DNA of 64,000 bases. It comes from Buttiauxella noackiae ATCC 51607. Its GTDB lineage: Bacteria; Pseudomonadota; Gammaproteobacteria; Enterobacterales; Enterobacteriaceae. Made by a program: the position numbers and the translations under genes. Numbering within the stretch: position 1 is the stretch's first letter; every line of letters starts with the position of its first letter. The stretch is from positions 62,001 through 126,000 of the forward strand of contig NZ_LXEO01000002.1 of NCBI RefSeq assembly GCF_001654865.1, written 5' to 3'. The notes under the pieces were generated by a model. That model ran no database searches, was not told where the DNA came from, and saw nothing but the letters and a program-made list of their open reading frames with translations. This document shows, in pieces, positions 40,708 through 53,477 of this stretch.

Positions 40708-41508
40708 ATGGAAATTTATGAATTACCACTCGTATTCTTTACGGTTCTGGCGCAATGGGGAATAGGCGGTGTAATCGCTTTAACTCTTTGTCAATCTGGA
40801 AAAAATAGAGTTTTTGATACACCGACTGTGCGTAAAATTGCATTGGTCTTTTGGCTGATAACCATAATCGGCTCCTGTGCTTCTTTGGCTCATTTGGGGT
40901 CGCCATTAGGCGCTTATCGGGCTTTTGCAGGCCTTGGGCGTTCATGGCTTAGTCGTGAAGTTGTCGCCTTTATTTTGCTTAATGGGGGGCTGACGCTGTG
41001 GCTTTTAATGTGCTGGTTTGCGAATGACTCTGTATGGATGAAAGTCGCCAACTGGTGTGTTTGTTTGCTGGGTATTGGCGCGATCCTGGTCAGCTCTCAG
41101 ATCTATTACCAGATGACACTACACCCATTGTGGAACACCCTCGCCACGCCGTTTGCCTTCTTTGGCTCCGCACTATTGCTTGGATTTGCCAGTATCAATG
41201 TCATGGCAAATTATGTTCAGCAAAATCTCCCGGCAACGATTAAAGCGGGGTTGTTGCTGGGAATCGCGTTGATCATTCTGGCTCTGTGGATGCGATACCA
41301 TATTCCCGGCGCGGATGCCGGCAGTGTCCTGTTCTGGTGGCAGTTGCTGGCAAGCGTTGTCGTGAGTGTCTGGTTATTATCTCGCGCAGGCAGTAGAAAA
41401 ATCCCTTTATTTGCAGGGATGTTGCTGGTGGGGATAATTTTATCGGGTGAACTTGCAGGCCGGATGTTGTTTTATGGCAACGTCATGAGTGGAGCGCCCT
41501 GGTTTTAG
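40708..41508 (+). CDS. DmsC-type membrane anchor subunit
   Basis: A 266-residue integral membrane protein with about eight hydrophobic helices. It belongs to the DmsC family of quinol-oxidising anchors: ELPLVFFTVLAQWGIGGV at the N-terminus and SLAHLGSPLGAYRAF-LGRSWLSREV, the DmsC signature region (compare the HLGSP stretch of DmsC). It would oxidise menaquinol or a similar quinol and pass electrons to the Fe-S subunit. Nine bases after the previous gene. Its stop lies 12 bases from the convergent yajL; no clear terminator separates them. Confidence 0.88.
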   Translation: MEIYELPLVFFTVLAQWGIGGVIALTLCQSGKNRVFDTPTVRKIALVFWLITIIGSCASLAHLGSPLGAYRAFAGLGRSWLSREVVAFILLNGGLTLWLLMCWFANDSVWMKVANWCVCLLGIGAILVSSQIYYQMTLHPLWNTLATPFAFFGSALLLGFASINVMANYVQQNLPATIKAGLLLGIALIILALWMRYHIPGADAGSVLFWWQLLASVVVSVWLLSRAGSRKIPLFAGMLLVGIILSGELAGRMLFYGNVMSGAPWF

Positions 41509-41520
41509 GGCGCTTGCTGC

Positions 41521-42111
41521 TTAGACTCGATAATCGAAAATGCCTGGAGGCAATACAACCTGAGCCGCTACTTCAGCGGCTTTTTCTTTCCCTACCAGCA
41601 GATGGATTATCTTCAGAGCAAAATCCATGGCTGTGCCGGGCCCCTGGCTGGTCAACAGGTTAAAACGCGGGTCCCAGACCATACGTTTATCTTGCCATTG
41701 AGCTTCTGGAATCGTCTCTTTCAGCCCTGGGAAGCCTGTCATATTGGCGATGGGGAAAAGTTCATGCGGAACCAATACCGTACCGGCTGCAGCACAAATA
41801 GCGGCGACGATACGCCCCGAAAGATGGAATTGACGCACGGTTTCAACCAGCAGTGGGCTGTCGCGAAAACATTCCGCACCTTTTAAGCCGCCTGGTAATA
41901 CGATGATATCGTACTCACCGTCTGCGACTTCAACCAGCGGCGCGTCGGCCAGCAGTTTTACCCCACGCGAACAGGTAATCGTCAGATCTCCATCGCTGGC
42001 AACGCTTGCTGTGGTAACGCTAATACCGCCACGGACCAGAAGATCGATAGTGGTGACGGCTTCAGTCTCTTCAGTCCCAGGAGCCAGACAAACCAGTGCT
42101 CGAGCGCTCAT
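41521..42111 (-). CDS. yajL: Protein/nucleic-acid deglycase-type chaperone YajL (DJ-1 family)
   Basis: DJ-1/PfpI superfamily protein involved in protection against oxidative and carbonyl stress. From the ATG at 42111 it has 196 residues, as in E. coli, with nucleophile C106 in [11 protein letters not shown] and the conserved E15 region [10 protein letters not shown] second ATG six bases upstream (42117) is nearly on top of AAGGAG, whereas 42111 is seven bases away, so 42111 is chosen. Its start lies inside the 3' end of panE (41-base overlap), as in related bacteria. Confidence 0.95.
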   Translation of the reverse strand: MSARALVCLAPGTEETEAVTTIDLLVRGGISVTTASVASDGDLTITCSRGVKLLADAPLVEVADGEYDIIVLPGGLKGAECFRDSPLLVETVRQFHLSGRIVAAICAAAGTVLVPHELFPIANMTGFPGLKETIPEAQWQDKRMVWDPRFNLLTSQGPGTAMDFALKIIHLLVGKEKAAEVAAQVVLPPGIFDYRV

Positions 42112-42985
42112 ATTCATTCTCCTTACGCTTTATTTGCTCATACAAGCGGCTGTTCACCGGCACTGAAAGGCCATGGGCGCGCGCGCGTTGCAGTAAATAA
42201 CCAGTAATGTAATCAATCTCGGTGTGGCGTTCGACCCGCACATCCTGAAGCATCGACGAGATGTTTTCTGCCGTGCTTTCGATAACTTTGCCGACATAAT
42301 AAATCAAGTCTTCGGCCGTAGTGTGGTGACCTTCGCGTTCCATCACCCTGGCAACCTCATGGCATATCTCATTAACTTCACTCTGATGATGGCGCAGCTT
42401 ACCGTTCGGGCAATTGTAGAGTGCAGTAAGTGGGTTTATCACACAGTTCACTGCCAGCTTTTTCCAGTTCGCCGCAAGAATGTTGTCGTGCCAGGCAATC
42501 TCAGGTAACGCGTGGTGCAGCATATCTGCAAGAAAGCTAAAATCGTTGCCCGCAGCGTTCCCAGGCCCAATATGTGTGATGCCATTGGCGACGTGAATAA
42601 TGATGTTGTTATCGCGCCGCGCAGCATGCGTGGTAGCGCCTGATAAGAGTGGCTGGTGCAATGCCCCTAACTCTTCGAGAGTGCCCATGCCATTATGTAG
42701 CAGCAGAATAGGGCAGTTAGTTGGAAGTTTACCCGCCAGTGCTTTCACGGCGTCAGAAACCTGCCATGCTTTTAGTGTCACCAGCAATAATTCGCTGCTG
42801 GCGAGAAAATCAGGATCGTTGGCGATAAGCGTTTGGTTGAACACGCTTCCATCAGTTTCGACCAGATTGACATGGCAAAAAGGTTGCGGCACGCGCAGCC
42901 ATCCTTGAACTTCATGTCTCTGCTTAAAAAGCGATGCCAGCCAGAGTTGGCCGAGCGCACCGCAACCTAGCACGGTGATTTTCAT
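42071..42985 (-). CDS. panE: 2-dehydropantoate 2-reductase PanE
   Basis: NADPH-dependent reduction of ketopantoate to pantoate in coenzyme A synthesis. 304 residues (E. coli 303). N-terminal nucleotide-binding [26 protein letters not shown], catalytic Lys in [21 protein letters not shown], and the pantoate-binding helical C-terminal domain with [21 protein letters not shown]. Upstream of and overlapping yajL on the minus strand; divergent from yajQ. Confidence 0.96.
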   Translation of the reverse strand: MKITVLGCGALGQLWLASLFKQRHEVQGWLRVPQPFCHVNLVETDGSVFNQTLIANDPDFLASSELLLVTLKAWQVSDAVKALAGKLPTNCPILLLHNGMGTLEELGALHQPLLSGATTHAARRDNNIIIHVANGITHIGPGNAAGNDFSFLADMLHHALPEIAWHDNILAANWKKLAVNCVINPLTALYNCPNGKLRHHQSEVNEICHEVARVMEREGHHTTAEDLIYYVGKVIESTAENISSMLQDVRVERHTEIDYITGYLLQRARAHGLSVPVNSRLYEQIKRKENEYERSSTGLSGSWD

Positions 42986-43112
42986 TTTGCCTCCTGGCAG
43001 CAGATGTTTTGCTTAATCTATATTATACAGGGCTCTCTCCTGCTTTAACGGGTTGTTTTGCGCGGCCCAGCAGGTATTATGCAACGCAACAAAAAGAGAG
43101 GGAGAAGAAAGC

Positions 43113-43604
43113 ATGCCATCTTTTGACATTGTGTCTGAAATTGATATCCAGGAAGTGCGTAACGCGATTGAAAACGCGGAACGTGAGGTTGCTACTCGTT
43201 TTGACTTCCGCAATGTGCCAGCAACATTTGAACTGAATGAGAAAAATCAGTCCATCAAAGTTGCCAGCGAGTCTGACTTCCAGGTCAACCAACTGTTGGA
43301 TATTCTTCGTGCCAAGCTGCTTAAGCGCGGTATTGAAGGCGCTTCAATTGATGTGCCGGAAGAGTTCGTGCACAGCGGTAAAACCTGGAGCGTTGAAGCG
43401 AAACTTAAGCAGGGCATCGAATCTGCCATTGCCAAGAAGATTGTGAAGCTGATTAAAGACAGCAAAGCAAAAGTTCAGGTGCAGATTCAAGGCGAAGAGT
43501 TGCGCGTCACCGGCAAATCTCGCGACGATTTACAGGCCGCAATGGCGCTGGTTCGTGGTGGTGATTTGGGGCAGCCGTTCCAGTTTAAAAACTTCCGCGA
43601 CTGA
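43113..43604 (+). CDS. yajQ: Nucleotide-binding protein YajQ
   Basis: Small two-domain protein reported to bind RNA or nucleotides, and cyclic di-GMP in some relatives. 163 residues from the ATG at 43113, as in E. coli, beginning [19 protein letters not shown]; the final FQFKNFRD is typical. The frame extends to 43053 without family sequence, so the longer start is rejected; GGAG lies eight bases before 43113. Convergent with yajR through a shared hairpin. Confidence 0.95.
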   Translation: MPSFDIVSEIDIQEVRNAIENAEREVATRFDFRNVPATFELNEKNQSIKVASESDFQVNQLLDILRAKLLKRGIEGASIDVPEEFVHSGKTWSVEAKLKQGIESAIAKKIVKLIKDSKAKVQVQIQGEELRVTGKSRDDLQAAMALVRGGDLGQPFQFKNFRD

Positions 43605-43609
43605 TTTTT

Positions 43610-43630
43610 AAAGGGGCTTTATGCCCCTTT
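43610..43630. terminator. Hairpin shared by yajQ and yajR ends
   Basis: AAAGGGGC (43610-43617) pairs with GCCCCTTT (43623-43630), loop TTTAT. The yajR stop codon lies in the loop, so the stem also encodes the last yajR residues. Confidence 0.75.
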
Positions 43631-44983
43631 CACCAACTGTTCAATCTCAAAGCGATTCGTTAGCTTACTATCTATCTTCACGTAGGCGCTGCGTTCCTGC
43701 GCGATAATATTCACCTCACTCACGCCATGTTGAGCCAGCAAACGCTGTTTCAGTGATTCATCTGCGGCCACATCTTCCGGTAATTCAATTCGCAGGCTTG
43801 CTACATACGGCGGCTCGGTCATCGTGCTGCTCACCAGTAGCCACACCATTGCCAGCAATGCGCCCATCAGGAATACCGTCTGCGAATCAAACAACCCGTC
43901 AATCCATCCGCCCAGAGAACCGCCAATGGCTACGCCTAAAAACTGGCTGGTGGAATAAATCCCCATCGCCGTGCCTTTGTAGCCTGCCGGAGATTCTTTG
44001 CTGATCAGTGACGGTAAAATGGCTTCCATCAGGTTAAACGCCAGGAAGAAGAGCTGAACACCCAGCACTAATTCCCAGAAATGCGGACCGGAACCCCACA
44101 GCACAATTTCAGCAATCAGCAAAAGTGCCACACAGCCCACAAACACGCGTTTCATACGGCGTTTTACTTCTGCATAGATGATAAATGGCACCACCGAAGC
44201 AAAAGCAATCAACATAGTGCAAAGGTAAACTTTCCAGTGCTCAGCCGCCGGGAAACCGGCTTGTTCAAGCTGGCCGGGAAGAGCGACAAATGTCGACATC
44301 AGCATGATGTGCAGGCACATGATGCCGAAGTTCAGCTTGAGTAGTTTTGGCTCTGCCAGCACTTTGCTAAAGCAGCCTTTCACCATGCCGGACTCGCGGT
44401 TCAACACATGGCTTTTAGTATTTGGCACCACCCATAGGGTGATTAAAATGCCGCAACTTGCCAATACCGCAATCATCCAGAACAGCGCATTTAAACCGAG
44501 GTTATGGGTGATGATGGGGCCAAGTACCATAGCGATGGCAAAGGTGATGCCGAAGCTCACGCCGATAAAGGCCATGGCTTTGGTACGATTCTGTTCACGA
44601 GTTAAATCAGAAAGCAGGGCCATTACGGCCGCAGCAATTGCGCCAGAACCTTGCAATGCCCGGCCAAGAATCACGCCCCAGATAGAATCTGAAAGAGCAG
44701 CAATCACGCTACCGAGCACGAAAATCAGCAAGCCGCCGATAATTAGCGGTTTACGGCCAATACGATCGGATAGCAGGCCAAATGGAATCTGGAAGACCGC
44801 CTGAGCAAGGCCATAAATGCCGATGGCAATACCAATCAGTGCCTGGCTTGCACCTTGTAGCGCCATTCCGTAAGTAGTAAGAACCGGTAGCACCATAAAC
44901 ATGCCGAGCATGCGTAGTGAAAATACCGTGCCTAAACCCCACGTCGCACGTAACTCGACAGGCGTCATTTTGTAATCGTTCAT
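43619..44983 (-). CDS. yajR: MFS transporter YajR
   Basis: Major facilitator superfamily efflux-type transporter with a C-terminal cytoplasmic YAM (ferredoxin-like) domain; substrate not established. 454 residues from the ATG at 44983, as in E. coli. The MFS motif A is LLSDRIGRKPLI between helices 2 and 3, and motif C-like GPIITHNLG lies later. The last 65 residues (SLRIELPEDV...ERSAYVKIDSKLTNRFEIEQL) are the YAM domain. The start at 44989 is a GTG and is less likely than ATG 44983 with GAGG upstream. Confidence 0.94.
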   Translation of the reverse strand: MNDYKMTPVELRATWGLGTVFSLRMLGMFMVLPVLTTYGMALQGASQALIGIAIGIYGLAQAVFQIPFGLLSDRIGRKPLIIGGLLIFVLGSVIAALSDSIWGVILGRALQGSGAIAAAVMALLSDLTREQNRTKAMAFIGVSFGITFAIAMVLGPIITHNLGLNALFWMIAVLASCGILITLWVVPNTKSHVLNRESGMVKGCFSKVLAEPKLLKLNFGIMCLHIMLMSTFVALPGQLEQAGFPAAEHWKVYLCTMLIAFASVVPFIIYAEVKRRMKRVFVGCVALLLIAEIVLWGSGPHFWELVLGVQLFFLAFNLMEAILPSLISKESPAGYKGTAMGIYSTSQFLGVAIGGSLGGWIDGLFDSQTVFLMGALLAMVWLLVSSTMTEPPYVASLRIELPEDVAADESLKQRLLAQHGVSEVNIIAQERSAYVKIDSKLTNRFEIEQLVKGA

Positions 44984-45090
44984 TACCACCTCAGATAAAA
45001 AGCAGGCCTTAGTGTAGTGCGTGGGAAGGGGAGGGTAAATGGCTGGTTGTTTAATAAATATTACAATGCGGAATGCTTGATGGCACTAAT

Positions 45091-45116
45091 AAAAAAGGGC
45101 GCAATTGCGCCCTTTT
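45091..45116 (-). terminator. Terminator of the cyo operon
   Basis: AAAAGGGCGC and GCGCCCTTTT arms with AATT loop give a ten-pair stem, with six T residues following on the minus strand after cyoE. Confidence 0.93.
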
Positions 45117-45130
45117 ATGAGGTTCATGAC

Positions 45131-46018
45131 TTACCAGACGTAAGTCATAAGATTTTGTGAATTTGGCACCATGAAATCGACCGACATCATCACGCTTAAT
45201 GAGGTGATAGCAACGATTGAAAAGACGAACAATTTGCGCGCCCAGACTTTATCGTCCTCCACTTTATAACCACGTAATGCCATGCCCAACCACCAGACAC
45301 TGACTGCGGCGGCAACGACCAGATATTTCCATCCAGCATAACCACCCAGCGACAGCATCAACGTTGCGACGGCAAAAGCGATGATATAAACCGTAATGTG
45401 GTTTTTCGCGACCGAAATCCCTTTAACCACTGGCAACACAGGAATGTTAGCCGCCTGGTAATCTTTAAAGCGGAAGATGGCAATCGCATACGAGTGCGGC
45501 ATCTGCCACAGGCTAAAGATAGCCAGCAGGATTAAAGCACCGGCATCAAATTCATTGGTCACAGCACAGTAACCAATGACTGGCGGTGCGGCACCTGACA
45601 GGCTGCCAATTAGCGTGCCATAGACGGAGTGGCGTTTCATGTACAGGCTATAAACGCCGACATAAACCACAAAGCCCATCACGCCTAACCACATGGCCAG
45701 CGGGTTAGCACCAAACCACAGCAGCATGAAGCCAGCAATACCCAACAAGGTGGCGTATACCAGCGAGGTTTTCGGCGTAATCAAGCCTTTGACCAAAACC
45801 CTGTTCTTGGTTCTCTCCATCTTGCGGTCAATATCGCGGTCAATGAAGTTGTTATAAACACAACCCGAAGCAACGACCAACGACACCCCGACAAGGGTGG
45901 AGATAAACAGGGAATAATCAATACTGCCCTTTGAGGCCAGTAAAAATCCGCCAATAACAGAAATTAAATTGCCGAAAATAATTCCTGGTTTAGTGACTTG
46001 TAGGTACCGCTTCATCAT
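45131..46018 (-). CDS. cyoE: Protoheme IX farnesyltransferase CyoE
   Basis: Inner-membrane prenyltransferase adding a farnesyl chain to heme b to give heme O for cytochrome bo3. From the ATG at 46018 it has 295 residues (E. coli 296), beginning [21 protein letters not shown]. The aspartate-rich [17 protein letters not shown] and [16 protein letters not shown] motifs and about nine helices are present. A longer open frame to 46135 is out-of-frame cyoD sequence and is rejected. Last gene of cyoABCDE. The farnesyl donor comes from IspA, encoded in this window. Confidence 0.96.
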   Translation of the reverse strand: MMKRYLQVTKPGIIFGNLISVIGGFLLASKGSIDYSLFISTLVGVSLVVASGCVYNNFIDRDIDRKMERTKNRVLVKGLITPKTSLVYATLLGIAGFMLLWFGANPLAMWLGVMGFVVYVGVYSLYMKRHSVYGTLIGSLSGAAPPVIGYCAVTNEFDAGALILLAIFSLWQMPHSYAIAIFRFKDYQAANIPVLPVVKGISVAKNHITVYIIAFAVATLMLSLGGYAGWKYLVVAAAVSVWWLGMALRGYKVEDDKVWARKLFVFSIVAITSLSVMMSVDFMVPNSQNLMTYVW

Positions 46019-46029
46019 ATAGGCTGCTC

Positions 46030-46358
46030 TTAGTGAACCATCATGTTCTGGTTGAGGTTCCACATAATCCAGATAGAGCCGACCACCAGAATGGCTATTA
46101 TCAGCGCAGTAAAGGCAAAGGCCACCAGGTTCCAACGTTCCTCAGAAGAGGTGTTCATGTGCAGGAAGCACACCAGGTGAACTAAAATCTGTACTACAGC
46201 ACTCACCAGTACCACGCCAAGAATTACTGCGTGGGACGCTGTTCCTGTCATAACCATCCAGAACGGGATTGCCGTCAGGATGATAGACAGGATAAAACCA
46301 GTCATATAGGTTTTAACGCTACCGTGGTGGGCGCCAGCGTGTTCGTTTGAATGACTCA

Positions 46359-46359
<1 letters not shown>
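46030..46359 (-). CDS. cyoD: Cytochrome bo3 oxidase subunit IV CyoD
   Basis: Small membrane subunit (109 residues, as in E. coli) needed for assembly of the copper-B centre. Begins [22 protein letters not shown], followed by three membrane helices with the conserved [19 protein letters not shown]. The ATG shares one base with the cyoC stop (TAATG). The frame extends upstream to 46440 but has no family sequence there. Confidence 0.96.
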
Positions 46360-49921
<3,562 letters not shown>

Positions 49922-50395
49922 TTAACGACCTCAATTCCGGGGAGCTCTAATTGTCGTTTAAAGTGTGGAGGCATTTTACGGGAAGGTTACATTACTGTAA
50001 ACATGAATGGCGTAGTGTCAGTGTGGTGTTACCGGGTTCTGCCGACAATGTCACATAGAATGCAACAAACTGTAAAATATCGAGATAGCCCGCGACCACG
50101 CTGGGTTATAACGAAAACCTATGTTGCTATAAATAGTGAAGGTTAATTGGTATAACCAATCATTTTGTTAAACATAAATTTAACAAAATGGCATCAATTA
50201 ACAAACGGAGTGAGCTGTAAATTAATTTACCAACTGGCTGAATCGGTTAAAGGTGCGGAGAAAATAATTTTCGTGCTAATAATGCAAAAAAACAGGCTTG
50301 CATTCGTCAAATAATTCATCGCATAAATATTTGCATGTTAATTGAACGATATAGTTACTGAGCGAAATTTATTATTTTTATTAATCTGACGAATT
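49922..50395. other. Long cyoA upstream region
   Basis: 474 bases between cyoA and ampG without a gene. It contains a perfect palindrome at 50161-50190, an imperfect GGTTAATTGGTATAACC palindrome at 50141-50157 and several TTGTTAA/GTTAATT units on the minus strand, the type of direct repeats bound by ArcA. In E. coli this region controls cyo through ArcA and FNR; the same role here is inference. Confidence 0.55.
50161..50190. repeat. Perfect 12-bp-arm palindrome upstream of cyoA
   Basis: CATTTTGTTAAA (50161-50172) and TTTAACAAAATG (50179-50190) are exact inverted copies around CATAAA. It is AT-rich and has no adjacent T-run, so it is unlikely to be a terminator; a regulator-binding or cruciform site is more plausible. 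Confidence 0.7.
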
Positions 50396-51871
50396 TTACA
50401 CTAAAGCTGATTTTCGCAACGCCAGATAATCAAGTATCCCTCCGAGTAAAACGCCACCAACTGCAAATAACGCTCCCCACTCCAGGAATTGAATGTTGAA
50501 CGCCCAGTTTGTCAGGCCCGTCGCATTGGTAATTAATACCACCAACCATACCGCCAACAGAGCACAACCTAACATCAATGCCTGCAGAGCTATACGATAA
50601 GCGGAAGAAAATTCGCTTCGCGGAATGAAACTATCGTTATTCTGGGTGTATTCCAGCGTTGTTTTGCAAACCAGAAGCAACAGAATGCCTGGAACTGCGG
50701 CAATAACAGAGAATAAGTAAAACGTGGGCCAGCCTTGCGCTTCAACAAACCAGCCGGCAATCGGACCAACATAAACGCGGCCTACTGCGGATAAGGCTGA
50801 AAGCAGCGCAAACTGAGTGGCAGAAAACGATTTATTACACAGTGTCATTAAAAGCGCGACAAATGCCGCTGTACCCATGCCACCGCAGAGGTTTTCGAAG
50901 AAGACGGCGGCTGCCATGCTGAACATGCTCTTATCGGTAATCGACAGAAGCCAGTAACCAGCATTAGAGACACCCTGCAAAATGCCAAAGATCAGCAATG
51001 CGCGGAACAGTGACAGGCGCTGCATTAAAATGCCGCCGTAGAGTGCGCCAACGATTGTGGCAATCAACCCCAGTGTTTTATTCACCACACCGACTTCACC
51101 GGCATCAAAACCTACGCCGCGGATCAAAAATGTGGTTGTCAGACTCATGGCAAATGCATCCCCGAGTTTGTACAACACAATCAGCAGCAGAATAAGCCAT
51201 GCATTGTTGCGGCCAAAGAAATCACGCAGTGGAGCGACCACTGCTTGTTCAAGGCTTTTTGGGACCGGAATTGCATCAGTGGGCTCTGGGGCAAGCAATG
51301 TAGCGATGATACAAGGCAGCATCAGTGCGGCCATCAACCAGTACATGCCCTGCCAGCCAAGGTATCTATCCGCAAGCCAGAGCGCTAAACCACCCGATAC
51401 CAGCATCGCCAGTCGATAGCCCAACACGCTGATTGCTGCACCCGTGCCGCGTTCTTCAGCTGGAAGAACATCCGTTTTCCACGCGTCAAAGACGATATCT
51501 TGAGAGGCCGAGCAGAAAGCAATCACTACAGCCAATGCTGCCATCCAACGTAACTGCGAGCCGGGTTCAAGAAAACCCATGCCTGCAATAGCAACCAACA
51601 ACAGAATTTGGGTGATCAGCAACCAACCACGACGCCGTCCAAGCAGCGGCGGCGTATATCTGTCCATAACCGGCGACCACAGAAACTTAAACACATAGGC
51701 TTGCCCAACGAGCGAGAAGAAACCAATGGTTTTAAGATCGATGTTCTCGACCGTCATCCATGCTTGTAGCGTGCCGGAGGTGAGGGCGAGTGGAAGACCG
51801 GATGCAAAACCTAAAATCAAAAGAATGGCTGACTTAGGTTGCTGGAAGAGACGCAGATAGTGATTGGGCAT
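50396..51871 (-). CDS. ampG: Muropeptide permease AmpG
   Basis: MFS-type inner-membrane permease importing anhydro-muropeptides for cell-wall recycling; in species with inducible AmpC it supplies the inducer. 491 residues as in E. coli, beginning with YLRLFQQPKSAILLILGFASGLP and containing about 14 helices. Conserved stretches include SLVGQAYVFKFLWSPVMDRY and FFENLCGGMGTAAFVALLM. It follows yajG by 48 bases on the minus strand, as in E. coli. Confidence 0.97.
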   Translation of the reverse strand: MPNHYLRLFQQPKSAILLILGFASGLPLALTSGTLQAWMTVENIDLKTIGFFSLVGQAYVFKFLWSPVMDRYTPPLLGRRRGWLLITQILLLVAIAGMGFLEPGSQLRWMAALAVVIAFCSASQDIVFDAWKTDVLPAEERGTGAAISVLGYRLAMLVSGGLALWLADRYLGWQGMYWLMAALMLPCIIATLLAPEPTDAIPVPKSLEQAVVAPLRDFFGRNNAWLILLLIVLYKLGDAFAMSLTTTFLIRGVGFDAGEVGVVNKTLGLIATIVGALYGGILMQRLSLFRALLIFGILQGVSNAGYWLLSITDKSMFSMAAAVFFENLCGGMGTAAFVALLMTLCNKSFSATQFALLSALSAVGRVYVGPIAGWFVEAQGWPTFYLFSVIAAVPGILLLLVCKTTLEYTQNNDSFIPRSEFSSAYRIALQALMLGCALLAVWLVVLITNATGLTNWAFNIQFLEWGALFAVGGVLLGGILDYLALRKSALV

Positions 51872-51919
51872 ACTTTGCTCTACATCCAGCCCGCATGACG
51901 CGGGCTGGTGGGGTATTGA

Positions 51920-52498
51920 TTAACGAGCGTTCTGCTTAATAAAGTCGTGAACGCTGGTGTCCTGAGCCATATCAGCAATGGTATCAGTCAATACGGAGTT
52001 CACCGCGTTGGCGATATTCTTGTTGGTAGCCTGGAACGCCCCTTCTACGTTATAGCTAGAACGGTAGTTTTTGGTCATCTTGTTGCCATTTTTTGCGGTC
52101 GCAATGATCACGATGTCAGCTTTAGTGGCGATGTTGTAGCGCACGCTGCCCTGAGACACGTCAGCAAACAACTGGTTTACGATGATTTGCAGATCAACCG
52201 GGCTGTTTGGCCCAACCATGTAACCACGCGCAGTCATCTGTTTTTCCAGCACTTCTTGCAGCAAGAAGCGCAGGTCACGGGATGGAGTCAGCGTAACCAG
52301 TTGGTTATCACGAGTGACTTTCGCCAGAGCCTGGTCTTTACGTTGATCTGCACCGTTGATGCTGACAGTCACACCCATCAAGCTCGGATCTTGCTGAGGC
52401 AGGCTAATGGTTGGAGAAACATCAATGGTAGTTGGTGGTGTTGCACAGCTGGCCAGCATAAATACGGCGACCAACGGGAATAATAGTTTTTTTAACAT
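51920..52498 (-). CDS. yajG: Lipoprotein YajG
   Basis: Predicted lipoprotein of 192 residues, as in E. coli, function unknown (conserved enterobacterial family). Signal peptide ends in lipobox LASC with C18; mature part begins ATPPTTIDVSPTISLPQ. Upstream of ampG in a probable two-gene operon and divergent from bolA. Confidence 0.94.
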   Translation of the reverse strand: MLKKLLFPLVAVFMLASCATPPTTIDVSPTISLPQQDPSLMGVTVSINGADQRKDQALAKVTRDNQLVTLTPSRDLRFLLQEVLEKQMTARGYMVGPNSPVDLQIIVNQLFADVSQGSVRYNIATKADIVIIATAKNGNKMTKNYRSSYNVEGAFQATNKNIANAVNSVLTDTIADMAQDTSVHDFIKQNAR

Positions 52499-52803
52499 GT
52501 TCGCTATCTCAATGTACTCAAGGGGCAGGCAGATAAAAAATCACGCCATCATAACACTGCGGTTGCCCAGGGGAAGTAGTTAACGCACGTAATTTCATCG
52601 CGTTGCGCTTTTTCTGAGCGGTTGCAAAGCTATCTGACCACTTTGCCCTCGATTAGTGCCGTAATCACATTAATCTACAGGGGCTTGGCTAAGAAAATCA
52701 GACGAAAGCTAAATAATTGTTGTAATTCCGTTATTAAAACGGCTAAAAGCGGCTAACATTTAAAGGGATGAGTGGCATCTCTACGTAGTCGAGGAGAAAG
52801 TTC
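52499..52803. other. yajG-bolA divergent intergenic region
   Basis: 305 bases hold the divergent promoters. CGGCTAA occurs twice ten bases apart (52740-52746 and 52750-52756). The second copy with ACATT resembles the -10 region of the growth-phase 'gearbox' promoter of E. coli bolA. GAGGAG at 52791-52796 is the bolA ribosome site. No other gene is seen. Confidence 0.5.
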
Positions 52804-53121
52804 ATGATGATGCGCGAGCAAATAGAATCAAAATTAAGGGCAGCGTTTGAACCCGTGATCCTGGAAGTCGCGGATGAAAGCTATCGTCACAATGTCCCGG
52901 CAGGTTCAGAGAGTCATTTCAAAGTGGTTCTGGTCAGCGATCGTTTTGTCGGTGAGCGTTTTTTAAATCGTCATCGTATGATTTATGGCACTTTGAGTGC
53001 AGAACTCTCGTCAACTGTGCATGCGCTGGCGCTGCATACCTACACCATTAAGGAATGGGAGGGGTTGCATGACACTATTCTCGCCTCCCCACCTTGCCGT
53101 GGAGCAGGGTCAATCGCCTGA
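52804..53121 (+). CDS. bolA: Morphology/stress regulator BolA
   Basis: Small regulator of cell shape and stationary-phase genes that also partners monothiol glutaredoxins in Fe-S handling. 105 residues as in E. coli; the KH-like fold carries conserved [31 protein letters not shown] and [10 protein letters not shown] (with the conserved His residues). Starts with ATG at 52804 after GAGGAG. Followed by a terminator and the tig promoter. Confidence 0.97.
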   Translation: MMMREQIESKLRAAFEPVILEVADESYRHNVPAGSESHFKVVLVSDRFVGERFLNRHRMIYGTLSAELSSTVHALALHTYTIKEWEGLHDTILASPPCRGAGSIA

Positions 53122-53189
53122 AGTTAACCTTCAGACTTGCAACTGAGGGAACTTTTCCTTTATGTTGCGGTATATGAATCGTGTTTTAT

Positions 53190-53216
53190 AAAACGGCCTG
53201 CGGGCCGTTTTGTTTT
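53190..53216 (+). terminator. Terminator of bolA
   Basis: AAAACGGCC (53190-53198) and GGCCGTTTT (53203-53211) form a nine-pair stem with a four-base loop, followed by GTTTTG. Confidence 0.88.
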
Positions 53217-53304
53217 GTCTGAGATAGCCCTCGTTATTCCAGGGCTTGGGCAAAAAATCCAAAAGAACTGTGAAAAGGGCCGCAGCAACACTGTGTTGCC
53301 GTTC

Positions 53305-53333
53305 TCGACTCACCTTGGTGATGCCGCTATAAT
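53305..53333 (+). promoter_or_regulatory. tig promoter
   Basis: A perfect -10 TATAAT at 53328-53333 is preceded at 17 bases by TCGACT (53305-53310). It lies about 145 bases upstream of the tig ATG. The rest of the 356-base bolA-tig gap shows only the bolA terminator. Confidence 0.65.
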
Positions 53334-53477
53334 GCTGCGTCTTATTTTTCGGAATGTCTTCGGGACGATTCTGACGACAGGGAATGTGATTCTGATACAG
53401 AAGGCATCCCGGTTCTGCGGAGTGCAAATGAGCGCTTCCAGAGTTGACCGAGCACTGTGATTTTTTGAGGTAACAAG

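Noticed and set aside
46019-46135. N-terminal extension of cyoE into cyoD
   Set aside because: It reads cyoD codons in another frame; [12 protein letters not shown] at 46018 is the conserved start.
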